NCBI GenBank assembly: GCA_012270045.1
Contig: JAAXJC010000151.1
Span: forward strand, 1 to 64,000
Origin: Luminiphilus sp.
GTDB lineage: Bacteria > Pseudomonadota > Gammaproteobacteria > Pseudomonadales > Halieaceae
Length of the DNA stretch: 64,000 nt
Direction: 5' to 3'
This document shows, in pieces, positions 16,800 to 26,535 of this stretch. Made by a program: the position numbers and the translations under genes. Positions within the stretch are counted from its first letter, which is position 1; each line of letters begins with the position of its first letter. The notes beneath the pieces are model-generated. The model searched no databases, was not told the DNA's origin, and was given only the letters and a program-made list of their open reading frames with translations.

Positions 16800-18665
16800 G
16801 TGGTGGCAGGCCCGGTGACAGATACGTCGGACAGGGATTTGGCGCCCACCGGCGAGATAGCCCGAAGACGCTATCTCGACATACTGCACCAATTTACCCT
16901 GCGCCAATCCCGGTTGAGCACCCTTGACGATATTGTCTGGAACATCGCCAAGACCGCGATCGCAGAGCTGGGCTTTGAGGACTGTGTTGTCTACCTGCTC
17001 GCCGATGACGGTGTAACCCTGAGGCAGGTGGCGGCCCACGGTCCGAAAAATCCGGTGGCCAGGGAGATTTACAACGAAATCACCATTCCCCTGGGGGATG
17101 GCATTGTCGGTCACGTTGCGAAAACCGGTGACATCCAGTGCATCGCCGACACGCGGCAGGACAGCCGCTATATCCTTGATGACAACGCCCGGCTGTCGGA
17201 GTTGGCGGTCCCGATTACCCATGCCGGGCGGGTCATCGGCGTGCTGGATTCCGAACATGCCGAGGCCAATTTTTTCAGTGATGAGGACGTTCAGCTTTTC
17301 ACTACCATTGCATCTCTCGCTTCAACCCGGATCGAGACCGCCATGGCCATGGAGCGGCTGGAGGGTACGGTCCAGCATCTGGAAAAGGCCAGGCTGCAGC
17401 TGGAGCTGCAGGCCGAGGAGCTGAGGGAATCGCGCCTGGCAGCGGAGGCGGCCTCGATCGCCAAAACCAATTTCCTTGCCAATATGAGCCACGAAATTCG
17501 CACGCCCATGACCGCGATTGTCGGCTTCGCCGAGCTGCTGGCCGAGGGCGGCGGCAGCGGCGATCAGCAGGCGACCTGGCGCGGCCAGTTGACGCGCAAT
17601 GCGGCTTACCTTCAGGACCTGATCGGCAACATTCTCGATATGTCGGCGATTGAAAGCGGCACCCTGCAGGTCGAGAGGGAGGATATCGAGTTGCTGTCCA
17701 CCTTAACGGGCTCTGTGGAAATCCTCCGTGCCCGGGCCGGTGCCAAGGGTCTGGAGCTGACCTGTAAGCAGCACGGCTCGGTTCCAGAACGGGTAGTCAC
17801 CGACCGGATCAAGCTGCAGGAAATCATCGTCAACCTGGTCAGCAACGCCGTGAAATACACCGAGCACGGCGCCATCGATGTCGAGCTGTCGGCTGAGCAG
17901 GATGGTGATGGCGCCCGGGTGGCCATTGTGGTCCGTGATACGGGCATGGGCATGACGGAAAGCCAGCTCGACAACCTGTTCGTGCCCTTCAACCGGGTTC
18001 ACGATACCCGCCGGCTGGCGGGCATTGAGGGCACGGGTCTGGGTCTTGCCCTGACCCACGAATTTGTCGAGGTGTTGGGTGGCCAGGTAGCCGTCACGTC
18101 GCAACCGGGGGAGGGGTCTGAGTTCACCGTATCGATTCCCTGTGAACTGCCGGCTGACGCCGTGTGGCGCGCACCCGCCGTGGACAACCCGTTTCTGAAA
18201 TCTGTGCCAGTCAAGCCGTTATCCCAGCCGGTAACCAGCGAGCCGCCACAGTCCCTGCGGGACTTCCATATCCTGTTTTGTGAGGACAGTGAACCCATTG
18301 CATTGCTGCTGGCCACCCTGCTCAAAAAGGCCGGCGCCCGGATTGATCACTGCGCCAATGGCATGGTGGGACTGCAGCTGTTTGAAGAACTGGTGGCTAG
18401 CGGCACACCCCCGGATCTGGTGCTGATGGATATGCAAATGCCGGTGATGGACGGCTATGAGGCCACCGGTCGCTTCAAAAAGTTGCAGGGAACCGTTCCT
18501 GTGGTGGCCCTGACTGCATTTGCCCTGAAGGAGGACATTGACCGATGTCGGCGTGCGGGCTGTGACCATTACCTCACCAAGCCCATTCGATCCGCCGCCT
18601 TTGCCAACACGGTGAGGGAGATTTACGACAGCTATCGGCAGCAGCTCGCAAGCGGGATGCACTAA
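16800..18665 (+). CDS. GAF-domain hybrid sensor histidine kinase with receiver
   Basis: A 621-residue soluble hybrid kinase. A GAF domain occupies about 35-180, a coiled-coil linker 182-215, the HisKA dimerisation domain with phospho-acceptor His231 (NMSHEIRTP), and the ATPase domain with N box Asn349 (NLVSNAVKYT), DTGMGM and GTGLGL. A C-terminal receiver at about 490-615 has phospho-acceptor Asp544 (LMDMQMP) and Lys in LTKP. There are no transmembrane segments, so it senses a cytoplasmic signal or small ligand through GAF. No response regulator gene is adjacent. Three GTG codons (16800, 16803, 16815) are possible starts and none has a strong ribosome site; the longest is given. Confidence 0.9.
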   Translation: MVAGPVTDTSDRDLAPTGEIARRRYLDILHQFTLRQSRLSTLDDIVWNIAKTAIAELGFEDCVVYLLADDGVTLRQVAAHGPKNPVAREIYNEITIPLGDGIVGHVAKTGDIQCIADTRQDSRYILDDNARLSELAVPITHAGRVIGVLDSEHAEANFFSDEDVQLFTTIASLASTRIETAMAMERLEGTVQHLEKARLQLELQAEELRESRLAAEAASIAKTNFLANMSHEIRTPMTAIVGFAELLAEGGGSGDQQATWRGQLTRNAAYLQDLIGNILDMSAIESGTLQVEREDIELLSTLTGSVEILRARAGAKGLELTCKQHGSVPERVVTDRIKLQEIIVNLVSNAVKYTEHGAIDVELSAEQDGDGARVAIVVRDTGMGMTESQLDNLFVPFNRVHDTRRLAGIEGTGLGLALTHEFVEVLGGQVAVTSQPGEGSEFTVSIPCELPADAVWRAPAVDNPFLKSVPVKPLSQPVTSEPPQSLRDFHILFCEDSEPIALLLATLLKKAGARIDHCANGMVGLQLFEELVASGTPPDLVLMDMQMPVMDGYEATGRFKKLQGTVPVVALTAFALKEDIDRCRRAGCDHYLTKPIRSAAFANTVREIYDSYRQQLASGMH

Positions 18666-18885
18666 AGGCCTTTTGGCGCTGCCAGCAATAGGCTTGGGAA
18701 GCGGCCAATGGCGCTGCCATCTGGGGCAGGGCGCTGTCTTGCTTCGGCAAGACTGGCTGGGATGCCGAGAACAGCCCGCGATGCCCTGGTGTAAAGAGGC
18801 GCTTGCCCTGTTGCTTCCCTGTGTTAGCGTCTGGGCTGGTGGAAGGGCTGATTGCCTGCCAATAATGAATAAGGAGATACATACC

Positions 18886-19686
18886 ATGTCATGGCTGAAG
18901 AGAACTTTGGGTTGCGTAATGGTGGCAGTTTGCATGGTCGGCTTTGCTGGCCTCAGCGCCGACCCGATTGCCCGGATGTCGGACAAACAGGTGAAGGAGC
19001 TGGCCAAAACCTTGGCCAAGCAGGAAAAAGCGGTGGAGAAGGCGCTGCCCTCCAAATTTAAGAACAGCGTCCTGCGCGGCCCCTCCGGCGAGTTGATGGT
19101 GAAAAACTATTTCAGCGACCTGGCCGATGCCATAGACCATCTCCATGAGCGTTTTACGGGCCAGTACTCGGCCAGCGCCGAGGCCACCGAAGTCCTGACA
19201 CGCTCGTCGGTGATGCACCAATACTTCCTGAGTAACCCCGATGTAAAGGGGGTGAATGAGTGGGATGTGTATGCGGGCAGCCTGCAACTACTGGCATCGG
19301 CCTACGGAGAGGAATTCCCCCTGGGTGACAATCCTGCAGTGCGCAGAATTGGGGACAAGGAATTGGCGGATGCTGCCAATGACGCCGCTGATTTCGCCAA
19401 GAAATTCGACAGCGTTTTATCCAAGGGCACCAAGAAAGTCAGTGAGCTCAAGGGCGATGTCAAGGACGCCCGCGAGGAGTTGAAGGGCCTGTCGGCGGCC
19501 AGTAAATCACTGGCCAGCAATATCAAAAAAGGTCGACCCGCCACTGCCGAGGCGAAACAGGTCATGCTGGCGGTGGAGGCTATTGAAGACGTTCTCGATA
19601 ACGAGGCCATGCCAGAAGATGTCGTGGCGGCCTGGGATGCTGGCCAAACCCCCATCAACAAAATTGAGCAGGCGTTTGCCCTGTAA
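18886..19686 (+). CDS. Secreted protein of unknown function
   Basis: A 266-residue protein with a signal peptide of about 25 residues (hydrophobic core after Lys-Arg, ending near GLSA). The mature part is helical and rich in Lys, Ala and Glu, with a stretch from about 170 to 220 likely to form a coiled coil (KKVSELKGDVKDAREELKG). I recognise no family. AAGGAG sits 11 bases before the chosen ATG; an ATG at 18865 would put seven extra residues ahead of the signal peptide. It is followed 128 bases later by another secreted unknown in the same direction, so the pair may be functionally linked. Confidence 0.75.
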   Translation: MSWLKRTLGCVMVAVCMVGFAGLSADPIARMSDKQVKELAKTLAKQEKAVEKALPSKFKNSVLRGPSGELMVKNYFSDLADAIDHLHERFTGQYSASAEATEVLTRSSVMHQYFLSNPDVKGVNEWDVYAGSLQLLASAYGEEFPLGDNPAVRRIGDKELADAANDAADFAKKFDSVLSKGTKKVSELKGDVKDAREELKGLSAASKSLASNIKKGRPATAEAKQVMLAVEAIEDVLDNEAMPEDVVAAWDAGQTPINKIEQAFAL

Positions 19687-19814
19687 GTTGTAGCCAAGCC
19701 CTGAACTGCTTTGCGGGGCCTGAATCCTTGGGGCTCGGAATTGGGCGTCGCTGCTACATCGGCTGACGGCCCTACGAGCCGAGTGACCATGTCGGTACCA
19801 GAGGAGGTTTACTC

Positions 19815-20375
19815 ATGAAAATATGGGGCTTTTTTTTGCTGCTAACCTGTCTTGCTCCCTTGCTGGTCAAGGCGGATGAGGCTCGATTGCGTATCGCCAT
19901 TGAAGGTGGCGCGTTTAATGCCAAGTTTAAATTCTTCGATGCGAGTGCCGGCTGTCCCGGTTACAACGATATTCCGGGCGCCCGGGATTATTTGGGCGGC
20001 GTGTTCGCCTCGAGCAAAGGCAGCACGAAAGTGCTGCCCACCGATACACCCGTGCACGTTTTCCTGTTCAGCCCCCGGGATACTCCTGGCATCAGCGCCG
20101 GGGGTGGCCAGCCGGAGATCCGCAGGCGCGCTTTACAGGTGACCCTGGACGGAGATGCCGAACTGGTGATCACCGGATTCAATGACCATGTCCCCGAGTG
20201 GCGCAGTTCGGGTGACATTGAAGTGGCGCCAGCGAGCGCCTGCGAGCAAACGGCGGCAGAGGAAGACGCTGGCGATGACCTGGTCGCCGAGCATGGTGGC
20301 GAGGGTGCCGAGGACGGCGAAGAGGCGGGGGATACCGAACCCTCGCCAGAGGATGATGAGCAGGATCAACCCTGA
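19815..20375 (+). CDS. Secreted protein with acidic C-terminal tail
   Basis: A 186-residue protein with a clear signal peptide (residues 1-20, cleavage near VKA). The middle part has two cysteines (SAGCPGYND near 47 and ACEQT near 143) that may pair. From about 145 on the sequence is an acidic, low-complexity tail of Glu, Asp, Ala and Gly, unlike the rest of the protein. Such tails may bind cations or bases or keep the protein soluble. GAGGAGG stands just before the ATG. No family is recognised and no catalytic motif is visible. Confidence 0.7.
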   Translation: MKIWGFFLLLTCLAPLLVKADEARLRIAIEGGAFNAKFKFFDASAGCPGYNDIPGARDYLGGVFASSKGSTKVLPTDTPVHVFLFSPRDTPGISAGGGQPEIRRRALQVTLDGDAELVITGFNDHVPEWRSSGDIEVAPASACEQTAAEEDAGDDLVAEHGGEGAEDGEEAGDTEPSPEDDEQDQP

Positions 20376-20806
20376 GTCGGTCGGGACCGGGTGGTTCGTA
20401 ACGGACCTGGCAGGCGCTGTAGACGTCATTTGATGTCGCCACCGTTCAGCTGCCGCCGGCGCAGCGGTTGCCCAATATTCCTGACATTGGAGCCCAAACC
20501 GTACTTCGCTATCCTGCTGGGAGCCTCATGGCTCCGGTAATTGGTGCTTGCATTTTGGTCGGTATAGGCCAAGATGGAGCATGCGTCTATGGAGAGTCCG
20601 CCCGCGGAATGCCGATCGCTCCGCCGCGTCATCCCATAGCAGTCCTGGCTGGAGCCGGGTGACTAAACGGCCCCTGTGAAACCGGGCGGCCGAAAGAGAG
20701 AAGAAACAAAGAAGAAAGCGAGATCAAGATCAACGACACAAGCCGTTTCAAAGCGGCAGGCAAGACTGCAGGGTCGCAGTTGAGCTAACAGACAGGGAGC
20801 CACACC
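20376..20806. other. 431-base gap upstream of the TonB receptor; probable leader and promoter region
   Basis: No gene is supportable here on either strand; short open frames lack ribosome sites and coding bias. A possible sigma-70 promoter is TTGGTG at 20541-20546 with TATAGG at 20563-20568, spacing 16. If used, it gives a 5' leader of about 230 bases rich in A and G near its 3' end (about 20690-20740), long enough for post-transcriptional control of the receptor mRNA. I see no convincing riboswitch fold and no clear Fur-box palindrome. Confidence 0.35.
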
Positions 20807-23227
20807 ATGACCTCTCACGCACTCAAAACAGATCCCAGGTTCAATCAATCGGCGTTGGCCGCCGGTGTCGCCGCTGCCATCGGTGCGACAGCCCCGGGCA
20901 TGACCTTCAGTGCCGAGTTGGAAGAGGTGGTGGTAACCGCCCGCCAGCGCGCTGAATCCTCCCAGGATATCCCGATGATGGTGCAGACCCTGTCGGGTGA
21001 GGACCTGCAACGGCAGGGCCTGACCACCCTGGAGGACATGTCCCGTTTTGTCGCGGGCCTGAATGTACAGACCACGACCCCCGGACAAAACACGATTGTT
21101 TTCCGGGGTGTCAGTGACGGGGGCGGCTTCCTGGTTGATCCAACGGCCGCGATATACCTCGATGAACAGCCCATGTCCCAGACCACCTGGGCCCCTGATA
21201 TTTACCCGGTTGATATTGCCCGGGTGGAGGCGCTGGCGGGGCCCCAGTCGACACTGTTTGGAGCCTCTTCCCAGAGTGGCGCCATTCGAGTCATAACCAA
21301 CAAGCCTGACCCCGAAGCGTTCAGCGCCAATATCGGCGGTGGTATGTCGGCGACTGAGGACGGTGGCGTAGGCTACGACATTGATGCCACGGTCAATATT
21401 CCCCTCAGCGATTCTGTGGCCATTCGTTTCGCCGGCTTCAGCGCCCGTGATGCTGGCTTCATCGACAATGTACTGGGCACCACGGTCTACGATGACGTCT
21501 TTGGTACCGGCCTTGGCGGTCAGCGGGATAACAGCAACTTGGTCGCCGAGGATATCAACGACGTCGACTGGATGGGTGCAAGGGCGTCCATTCGCTGGCT
21601 GGTGAACGACAACTGGACCATCACGGCCTCCGCCAACTACCAGGATCTTGAAGCCGACGGCTTCAACGACTACGACCCCAGCGTGGGTGATCTCGAAGTC
21701 GTCAAGTTTGCACCTGAATATCGAACTGACGAGTGGATTCAGACCAGTCTGGTGATCGAAGGGGATCTGGGCTTCGCTCAGCTGGTGTCAGCGACCTCTT
21801 ACTATGACCGGGAATTCTTTTACCAACACGATACCCAATCTTACGCCGCGTACTTCCATTACTCCTTCGGAATTTACTACGGTTATGCGACCTATGACTT
21901 TGGTCTCGACCCTGTGGGTTATCTGACCAACGACCAGAGTAACGAGAGCTTTACCCAGGAAATACGACTGTCCGGCTCTACTGATCGCCTGAACTGGACT
22001 CTGGGTGGTTTCTACCAGGACTCGGAGGAGTTCTGGGACTTCTACACCTACATCGACGATTACCGGAACTCGCCGGCCTTTGCCGCATGGAGTTACTACT
22101 ACCCGGGTATTGCGCCCTCTGACTTCTGGTGGAACTCGTTCCAGGATACCGAGCGCACCGACATGGCGGTGTTTGGAGAGCTGGATTACGAAATCTGGGA
22201 AGACCGCTTAACCCTGTTGGTGGGCGGGCGCTGGTATGAAGTCGATCGTGACCTCAGCTATACGGTGGAGCGCCCCGACAGCCGGGTTGACCAGCAGCTG
22301 CCGGACAGAAATGCCAAGGACGATGGCTTCATTCCCAAGTACGGGCTGGAGTTCCAGATCACCGAGGACATCATGGTGTACGGCGTCTACTCCGAAGGCT
22401 ACCGGGTGGGGGGCACCAACCGGGGTCGTGGCGTGGTCGCGGGTGATCCACTGTCCGGACCGACCCTGCCGGTGGATTACGAGTCCGACATCCTTGAGAA
22501 CACTGAATTTGGTTTCAAATCCCAGTTCGCCGATGGTCGTGTCCTGTTCAACTTTGTCTACTACGACATGAAGTGGAACGACATGCAGATTGAGGTGACC
22601 GATCCCAGTAACAGCCTGGGCACCATCAGCGTTACCGACGGCAACGGCGACCCGCTCTATGGCAATGTGCCGTTCCAGATCGTGGTGGGTAACGTGGGTG
22701 ATGCCACGGTGAAAGGCTTTGACATGGAGCTCAAAGCCCTGCTGGGTGAAAACTTCGAAATTGGCGGTAACTTCACTGATATTCAGGACGCTTTTGTAAA
22801 CGCTGCGGCGTTTTATGAAGAGCCACGGGCCCAGGGCGGCCAGATCGCTTCGGGGCTGAATCCCCAGTCCCAGCTGCCCCTGTTCGCCGATCAGAGTTAC
22901 TCACTCTACATGCAGTATTCGGGACTCAACCTCATGGGGGGCGAGACCTCTTTCCGTTTGCAGCACAGCTATGTCGGTGATTCCCTGAACCAACTGAATG
23001 ACGGTTTCACATCACCCCGTCTGACCCAGGGTGACTACTCCGTCACTGACTTTATCGTCGGTTGGGAGAGCGACCAGTGGGCCGCGCGGCTGTATTTCAA
23101 CAACCTGTCCGATGAGCGGGGTATTACCTTCGAGGATTCAACGGATTTCGACCAACTCTGGGGCCGCAACAGCAGCAACGTGATCCGCCCCCGAAACATT
23201 GGCTTCAATATCCGGCACAACTTCTAA
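20807..23227 (+). CDS. TonB-dependent outer-membrane receptor
   Basis: An 806-residue receptor. After an export region of about 36 residues comes the TonB box area LEEVVVTARQRAESSQDIPM, then the plug domain with IYLDEQP, VEALAGPQSTLFGASSQSGAIRVITN, and a 22-stranded barrel rich in aromatic and acidic residues, ending in the aromatic C-terminal signature IGFNIRHNF. It imports a substrate across the outer membrane using TonB energy. Nothing nearby speaks for iron or vitamin B12; this lineage uses many such receptors for carbohydrates, lipids and other nutrients. GGGAG precedes the ATG. It is paralogous to the receptor at the end of the window and, like it, is followed by a strong hairpin. Confidence 0.93.
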   Translation: MTSHALKTDPRFNQSALAAGVAAAIGATAPGMTFSAELEEVVVTARQRAESSQDIPMMVQTLSGEDLQRQGLTTLEDMSRFVAGLNVQTTTPGQNTIVFRGVSDGGGFLVDPTAAIYLDEQPMSQTTWAPDIYPVDIARVEALAGPQSTLFGASSQSGAIRVITNKPDPEAFSANIGGGMSATEDGGVGYDIDATVNIPLSDSVAIRFAGFSARDAGFIDNVLGTTVYDDVFGTGLGGQRDNSNLVAEDINDVDWMGARASIRWLVNDNWTITASANYQDLEADGFNDYDPSVGDLEVVKFAPEYRTDEWIQTSLVIEGDLGFAQLVSATSYYDREFFYQHDTQSYAAYFHYSFGIYYGYATYDFGLDPVGYLTNDQSNESFTQEIRLSGSTDRLNWTLGGFYQDSEEFWDFYTYIDDYRNSPAFAAWSYYYPGIAPSDFWWNSFQDTERTDMAVFGELDYEIWEDRLTLLVGGRWYEVDRDLSYTVERPDSRVDQQLPDRNAKDDGFIPKYGLEFQITEDIMVYGVYSEGYRVGGTNRGRGVVAGDPLSGPTLPVDYESDILENTEFGFKSQFADGRVLFNFVYYDMKWNDMQIEVTDPSNSLGTISVTDGNGDPLYGNVPFQIVVGNVGDATVKGFDMELKALLGENFEIGGNFTDIQDAFVNAAAFYEEPRAQGGQIASGLNPQSQLPLFADQSYSLYMQYSGLNLMGGETSFRLQHSYVGDSLNQLNDGFTSPRLTQGDYSVTDFIVGWESDQWAARLYFNNLSDERGITFEDSTDFDQLWGRNSSNVIRPRNIGFNIRHNF

Positions 23228-23262
23228 TGCGCCGTGCCCCAGGGCACGGGCCACGGATCTGT

Positions 23263-23290
23263 AAAGGGCGCTTCGGCGCCCTTTTTATTT
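23263..23290 (+). terminator. Intrinsic terminator after the TonB receptor
   Basis: AAAGGGCGC at 23263-23271 pairs with GCGCCCTTT at 23276-23284 around a TTCG tetraloop and runs into a T-rich tract (TTATTTT). The perfect 9-bp stem, stable UUCG loop and T run make this a classical rho-independent terminator 35 bases after the stop codon. Confidence 0.9.
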
Positions 23291-23430
23291 TCAGCTTGGT
23301 GTATGCCGGGGCATGCTGTCGGCAGGTCTGATTACTTTACAGCGGGCGATCTGGCCCCCGGATATCCCACCAAATGGCAGTGAGTTATCGGGACCCAGCT
23401 ATCCGGGTTCAGAACAATTGAGCGGCTAGC

Positions 23431-24369
23431 CTAGGGCCAGTCAGCGGGCCAGCACTCCAGGCCGTGTACGGCATTACGGATATCCAGGGTCAGGTTGACC
23501 GCTGTTAACCGCCTACCCTGGGCAATGTCGATGATGGCGATGGTGGAGGGTGATGAGCCCGCCGCGATATGCTGGTCATCAATCACGCACAGTCCCCGGC
23601 CAAAGCCCTGGCGGGCGATTTTGCTGTCATCAACGCCCCGGTACTCCAGGGTGTCCGGATCAAAGGACGGCACTGACACGGCGGTGCTGCCCCCGGAACG
23701 GCTGACAAACCGTACGACATCGGAGCCGGTGTCGTTGAACAGGACACCGTCCCGGAACGGACGGGCGTTGTGGCATCCCCGGGGCAGGCTGCAGAAGGTT
23801 CTGACCTCAAACTCGGCGGATACCGCCAGCAGGGCTTCCGTGTTCAGGCCGCTGAGGTAGATGCCATCGGCGTCTACCCAGACCATGTTGATGTGGTAGG
23901 AGTTGGTGAACGGAGGACCACCCCGGGTCAGGGGGTCAAAGGGCTGGCCGACCCAGTTCTGGCCGTCCCGGGACAGGTACAAACCCCACACGAACTCCCT
24001 TTTATCCAAATTAAAGGCCAGCAGGGAGTCGAAGCCCGTGGAGGTCAGGAACAGCAGGTTGTCCCGTCGACAGATTTCGTGGCAGTGCCTGAGGTAAGGA
24101 TTCCGGTAGGAGCCCTGCAATTGAAAGTCAGGGGAATAGCAGAACAGCTCGTCGCTGGCGGCGATCCAAAGCTCCTGATCGGTGAATTCAATGCCCCGCA
24201 GTCCGCGGTCCCAGCCCCGTCCCGTGAAATCGATTTCTCCGGTGTTCCAGTCGATTTTCTGTTCGACCTGCTGGTTCTGGAAATCGATGAGGTAGACACC
24301 GCCGTGGCTCTGGCCTTTTTCGGAGCCGCGCACCACCGAGGTGGCAATGAATTTGGGCAGTCCCACCAT
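23431..24369 (-). CDS. Putative beta-propeller protein (TIGR03032/DUF4915-like)
   Basis: A 312-residue protein without signal peptide. It contains repeated short strands such as GGVYLIDFQN, GIEFTDQELWIAAS, LLFLTSTGFDSLLAFNL and GIYLSGLNTEALLAVS, the alternation expected of a six- or seven-bladed propeller. Several fixed His-Asn positions (RHCHEICR, SYHINMVW, GCHNARPF) recall the TIGR03032/DUF4915 group, of unknown function; I am moderately sure. Its ATG overlaps the sulfotransferase stop (TGATG), so the two proteins are coupled and probably share a substrate. An alternative is an arylsulfotransferase-like propeller, but no signal peptide is present. Confidence 0.65.
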   Translation of the reverse strand: MVGLPKFIATSVVRGSEKGQSHGGVYLIDFQNQQVEQKIDWNTGEIDFTGRGWDRGLRGIEFTDQELWIAASDELFCYSPDFQLQGSYRNPYLRHCHEICRRDNLLFLTSTGFDSLLAFNLDKREFVWGLYLSRDGQNWVGQPFDPLTRGGPPFTNSYHINMVWVDADGIYLSGLNTEALLAVSAEFEVRTFCSLPRGCHNARPFRDGVLFNDTGSDVVRFVSRSGGSTAVSVPSFDPDTLEYRGVDDSKIARQGFGRGLCVIDDQHIAAGSSPSTIAIIDIAQGRRLTAVNLTLDIRNAVHGLECWPADWP

Positions 24370-26366
24370 CAACTGGCCAGCCGATCCTGCTCGGGCAGCA
24401 GTGGATCGAGGATCTCCCTCAGGCCGTCCAGGTTGGCGCCGAAGCGCTGCCAGGTGGCGACGGCACCTTTGTAGATGGGCTGTCGAACCTGTTCCGAGCT
24501 GGCGGTTCGCACCGCCCGTTCGGTCTCATGGAAACGCACGCAGCCCTCTTCAAAAGGCAACTCACAAAAAGCCAGGATTCGTTTCACCTCGTCTTCCAGG
24601 TTCTCCACGACATTCTCATAGTCGACCCGCAGCACCGAGCCCGGCAGCACCTTGTCCCAATGGGCCATCATCTTGTCGTACTCAAGGTAAAACTCACCCA
24701 GCTCGAACAGGTCATAGGTGAAGGTCTGGCCCTTGGCAAAATGCTGCTTGAACGAGCCCAGGCAGCTGTCCATGGGGTGGCGTCGGGCGTCGATGATTTT
24801 GGCATTGGGCAGGATCGCCTTGATAAACCCGGTGTAGGCGAAGTTGTTGGGCATTTTATCCGTGAAGCGGGGCGCGCCTGCCCGGTGTCGCTGGGTCTGC
24901 TCCAGGTACTGCTCCCCCAATGCCCGCAACCGCTCCGGACCCAGGTCGGGCATGCAGTTGGGGAAAGCTATGCCGGCATCGGGCCGGGTCAGATCCTGGG
25001 CGATCATGGAAATATCGGGCAGTTCACTGGTGCCATCCACCATGGAATGGCTCGCCAGAATCTGCTCCAGCAGGGTTGAACCCGAACGGGGCAGGCCAAC
25101 GATGAAGATGGGGTCCGGCCGGTCACAGCCCCACTGGCCCGCCCGATGTTCGGCGAAATAGTCCGCGCTGAAAACGTTGCGCATTTTTTCGTGGGCTATC
25201 TCGGTCTGGACCGGGTCGTAGGCGATGGTATCCCGGTGCAACTGGTTGGCCAGGGCGTAGTGTTCAAAAGCGTCGTCGTAGTCCTTCTGGTCCTCGAACG
25301 CCTTGCCCAGGGAAAAGGCGAAGTGCACCCGGCATTCCACCGGCAGCTCGGTATTGGCCAGCCGGGTTCGCATGTCTTCGATTTCATCCGTGCCAAAGCG
25401 GTAGGTCTTCAGGTTGGCCAGGCTGTAGTAGGTTTCACCGAAATTGGGTCTCAGTTCGATGGCGCGCCTGTAGGCTTCGATGCCCCCCTCTTGGTCGCCC
25501 ACGGTTTTCAGGACGTGGCCCAGGCCCAGGTGTGCACCGGGGAGTTTTGGGTCCAGTGTGACCGCCTTGCGATAGGACTCGACGGCCTGCTGGGGACGCG
25601 CTGCCATGGCCAGGGCCGCCCCGTGATAGTAATGGGTCAGGGCATTGTCGGGCTCCATCGCCAGCGCCTGATCCAGCACGGATACGGCTTCGTCATAGAG
25701 GTGCAGTTCCTTCAGCACCGTGCCCAGGTCGTGCCAGGCGGGTATAAAACGCGGCTTGGTTGCGGTAATGCGTTCAAGTATGGCCCGGGCATCCTCGAAG
25801 CAGTTGGCCATGATGGCAATTCGTGCCAGCAGCAGTGCGGCGTTGACGTTGTCGGGGTTCTCCCGCACCAGGGCCTGGGTGAGCTTTTCCGCCTCCCGGA
25901 ATTTACCGCTCATAAACAGGCGGGTTGCTTCCTCCAGTTTCGCCTGCACCGGCGACAGCTCAGCCGCGCGTTTCAGGGCCTCATCAGCCTCCTGAAGCCG
26001 GCCCAGTTTCTGGTAGGCACCCCCCAGTTTGGCCAGCAGCGCCGCCCGGGGCGGCCGCAGCTGCAGGGCGCGTTCCAGGTGCGCCACGGCTTCCTCGGTG
26101 CGGTTGAGATTCAACAGTACCGTACCCAGATCCTCCTGGGCCTTACCGTGTCCGGGGGTGGTGCGCACGGCCTGCTGCAGCAGCACCGCGGCTTCCTCCA
26201 ACTGGTTGCTCTCCGCCAGGATCCAGCCGAGCAGGGCGACGAAGTTGATATCCCCCGGGTTGTCCTGCAGCGCTTTTCGGCACAGGGCCTCGGCCTCGCC
26301 CCGGGCGCCACCCTTGACCAGTTCGACCGCGCGGTCAAAAACACGTTTTGGATTGGGCGATGCCAT
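24369..26366 (-). CDS. TPR-repeat sulfotransferase
   Basis: A 665-residue two-part protein. The N-terminal half (about 1-390) is a chain of tetratricopeptide repeats. The C-terminal half is a PAPS-dependent sulfotransferase, with the 5'-phosphosulfate loop FIVGLPRSGSTLLEQILASH and the 3'-phosphate region around IIDARRHPMDSCLGSFK. It should sulfate a cell-made acceptor; TPRs probably bind the partner or acceptor protein. The ATG at 26366 is given, but AGGAG is 12 bases away; a GTG at 26441 would add 25 residues. It is divergent from an MFS gene and coupled downstream to a propeller-like protein. TPR-sulfotransferases are frequent in marine gammaproteobacteria, with unknown acceptors. Confidence 0.9.
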   Translation of the reverse strand: MASPNPKRVFDRAVELVKGGARGEAEALCRKALQDNPGDINFVALLGWILAESNQLEEAAVLLQQAVRTTPGHGKAQEDLGTVLLNLNRTEEAVAHLERALQLRPPRAALLAKLGGAYQKLGRLQEADEALKRAAELSPVQAKLEEATRLFMSGKFREAEKLTQALVRENPDNVNAALLLARIAIMANCFEDARAILERITATKPRFIPAWHDLGTVLKELHLYDEAVSVLDQALAMEPDNALTHYYHGAALAMAARPQQAVESYRKAVTLDPKLPGAHLGLGHVLKTVGDQEGGIEAYRRAIELRPNFGETYYSLANLKTYRFGTDEIEDMRTRLANTELPVECRVHFAFSLGKAFEDQKDYDDAFEHYALANQLHRDTIAYDPVQTEIAHEKMRNVFSADYFAEHRAGQWGCDRPDPIFIVGLPRSGSTLLEQILASHSMVDGTSELPDISMIAQDLTRPDAGIAFPNCMPDLGPERLRALGEQYLEQTQRHRAGAPRFTDKMPNNFAYTGFIKAILPNAKIIDARRHPMDSCLGSFKQHFAKGQTFTYDLFELGEFYLEYDKMMAHWDKVLPGSVLRVDYENVVENLEDEVKRILAFCELPFEEGCVRFHETERAVRTASSEQVRQPIYKGAVATWQRFGANLDGLREILDPLLPEQDRLAS

Positions 26367-26535
26367 GGGCTGGGGGAACTCCTGAAATCCGGCCTGCAGT
26401 TGTGCAGGCTGCAGTGTGCCAGAATTCGTTAGCGCCGACACAGGGTGAGGTTGCCTTGCTCACGTCCCGGTGCGAAAGTGGCGCCACCAGCCCGTTCCCC
26501 CAGCGGCAAGCCCGCTGACCCGCGAAGGATGCCTT

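Noticed and set aside
18736-18753. Perfect GTCTTGC-TTCG-GCAAGAC hairpin after the histidine kinase gene
   Set aside because: Stem is good but no T run follows on either strand, so I do not call it a terminator; it may be a chance fold.
25146-26432. Plus-strand open frame of 428 codons opposite the TPR-sulfotransferase
   Set aside because: The TPR and sulfotransferase motifs are on the minus strand; the plus frame has no recognisable domain.
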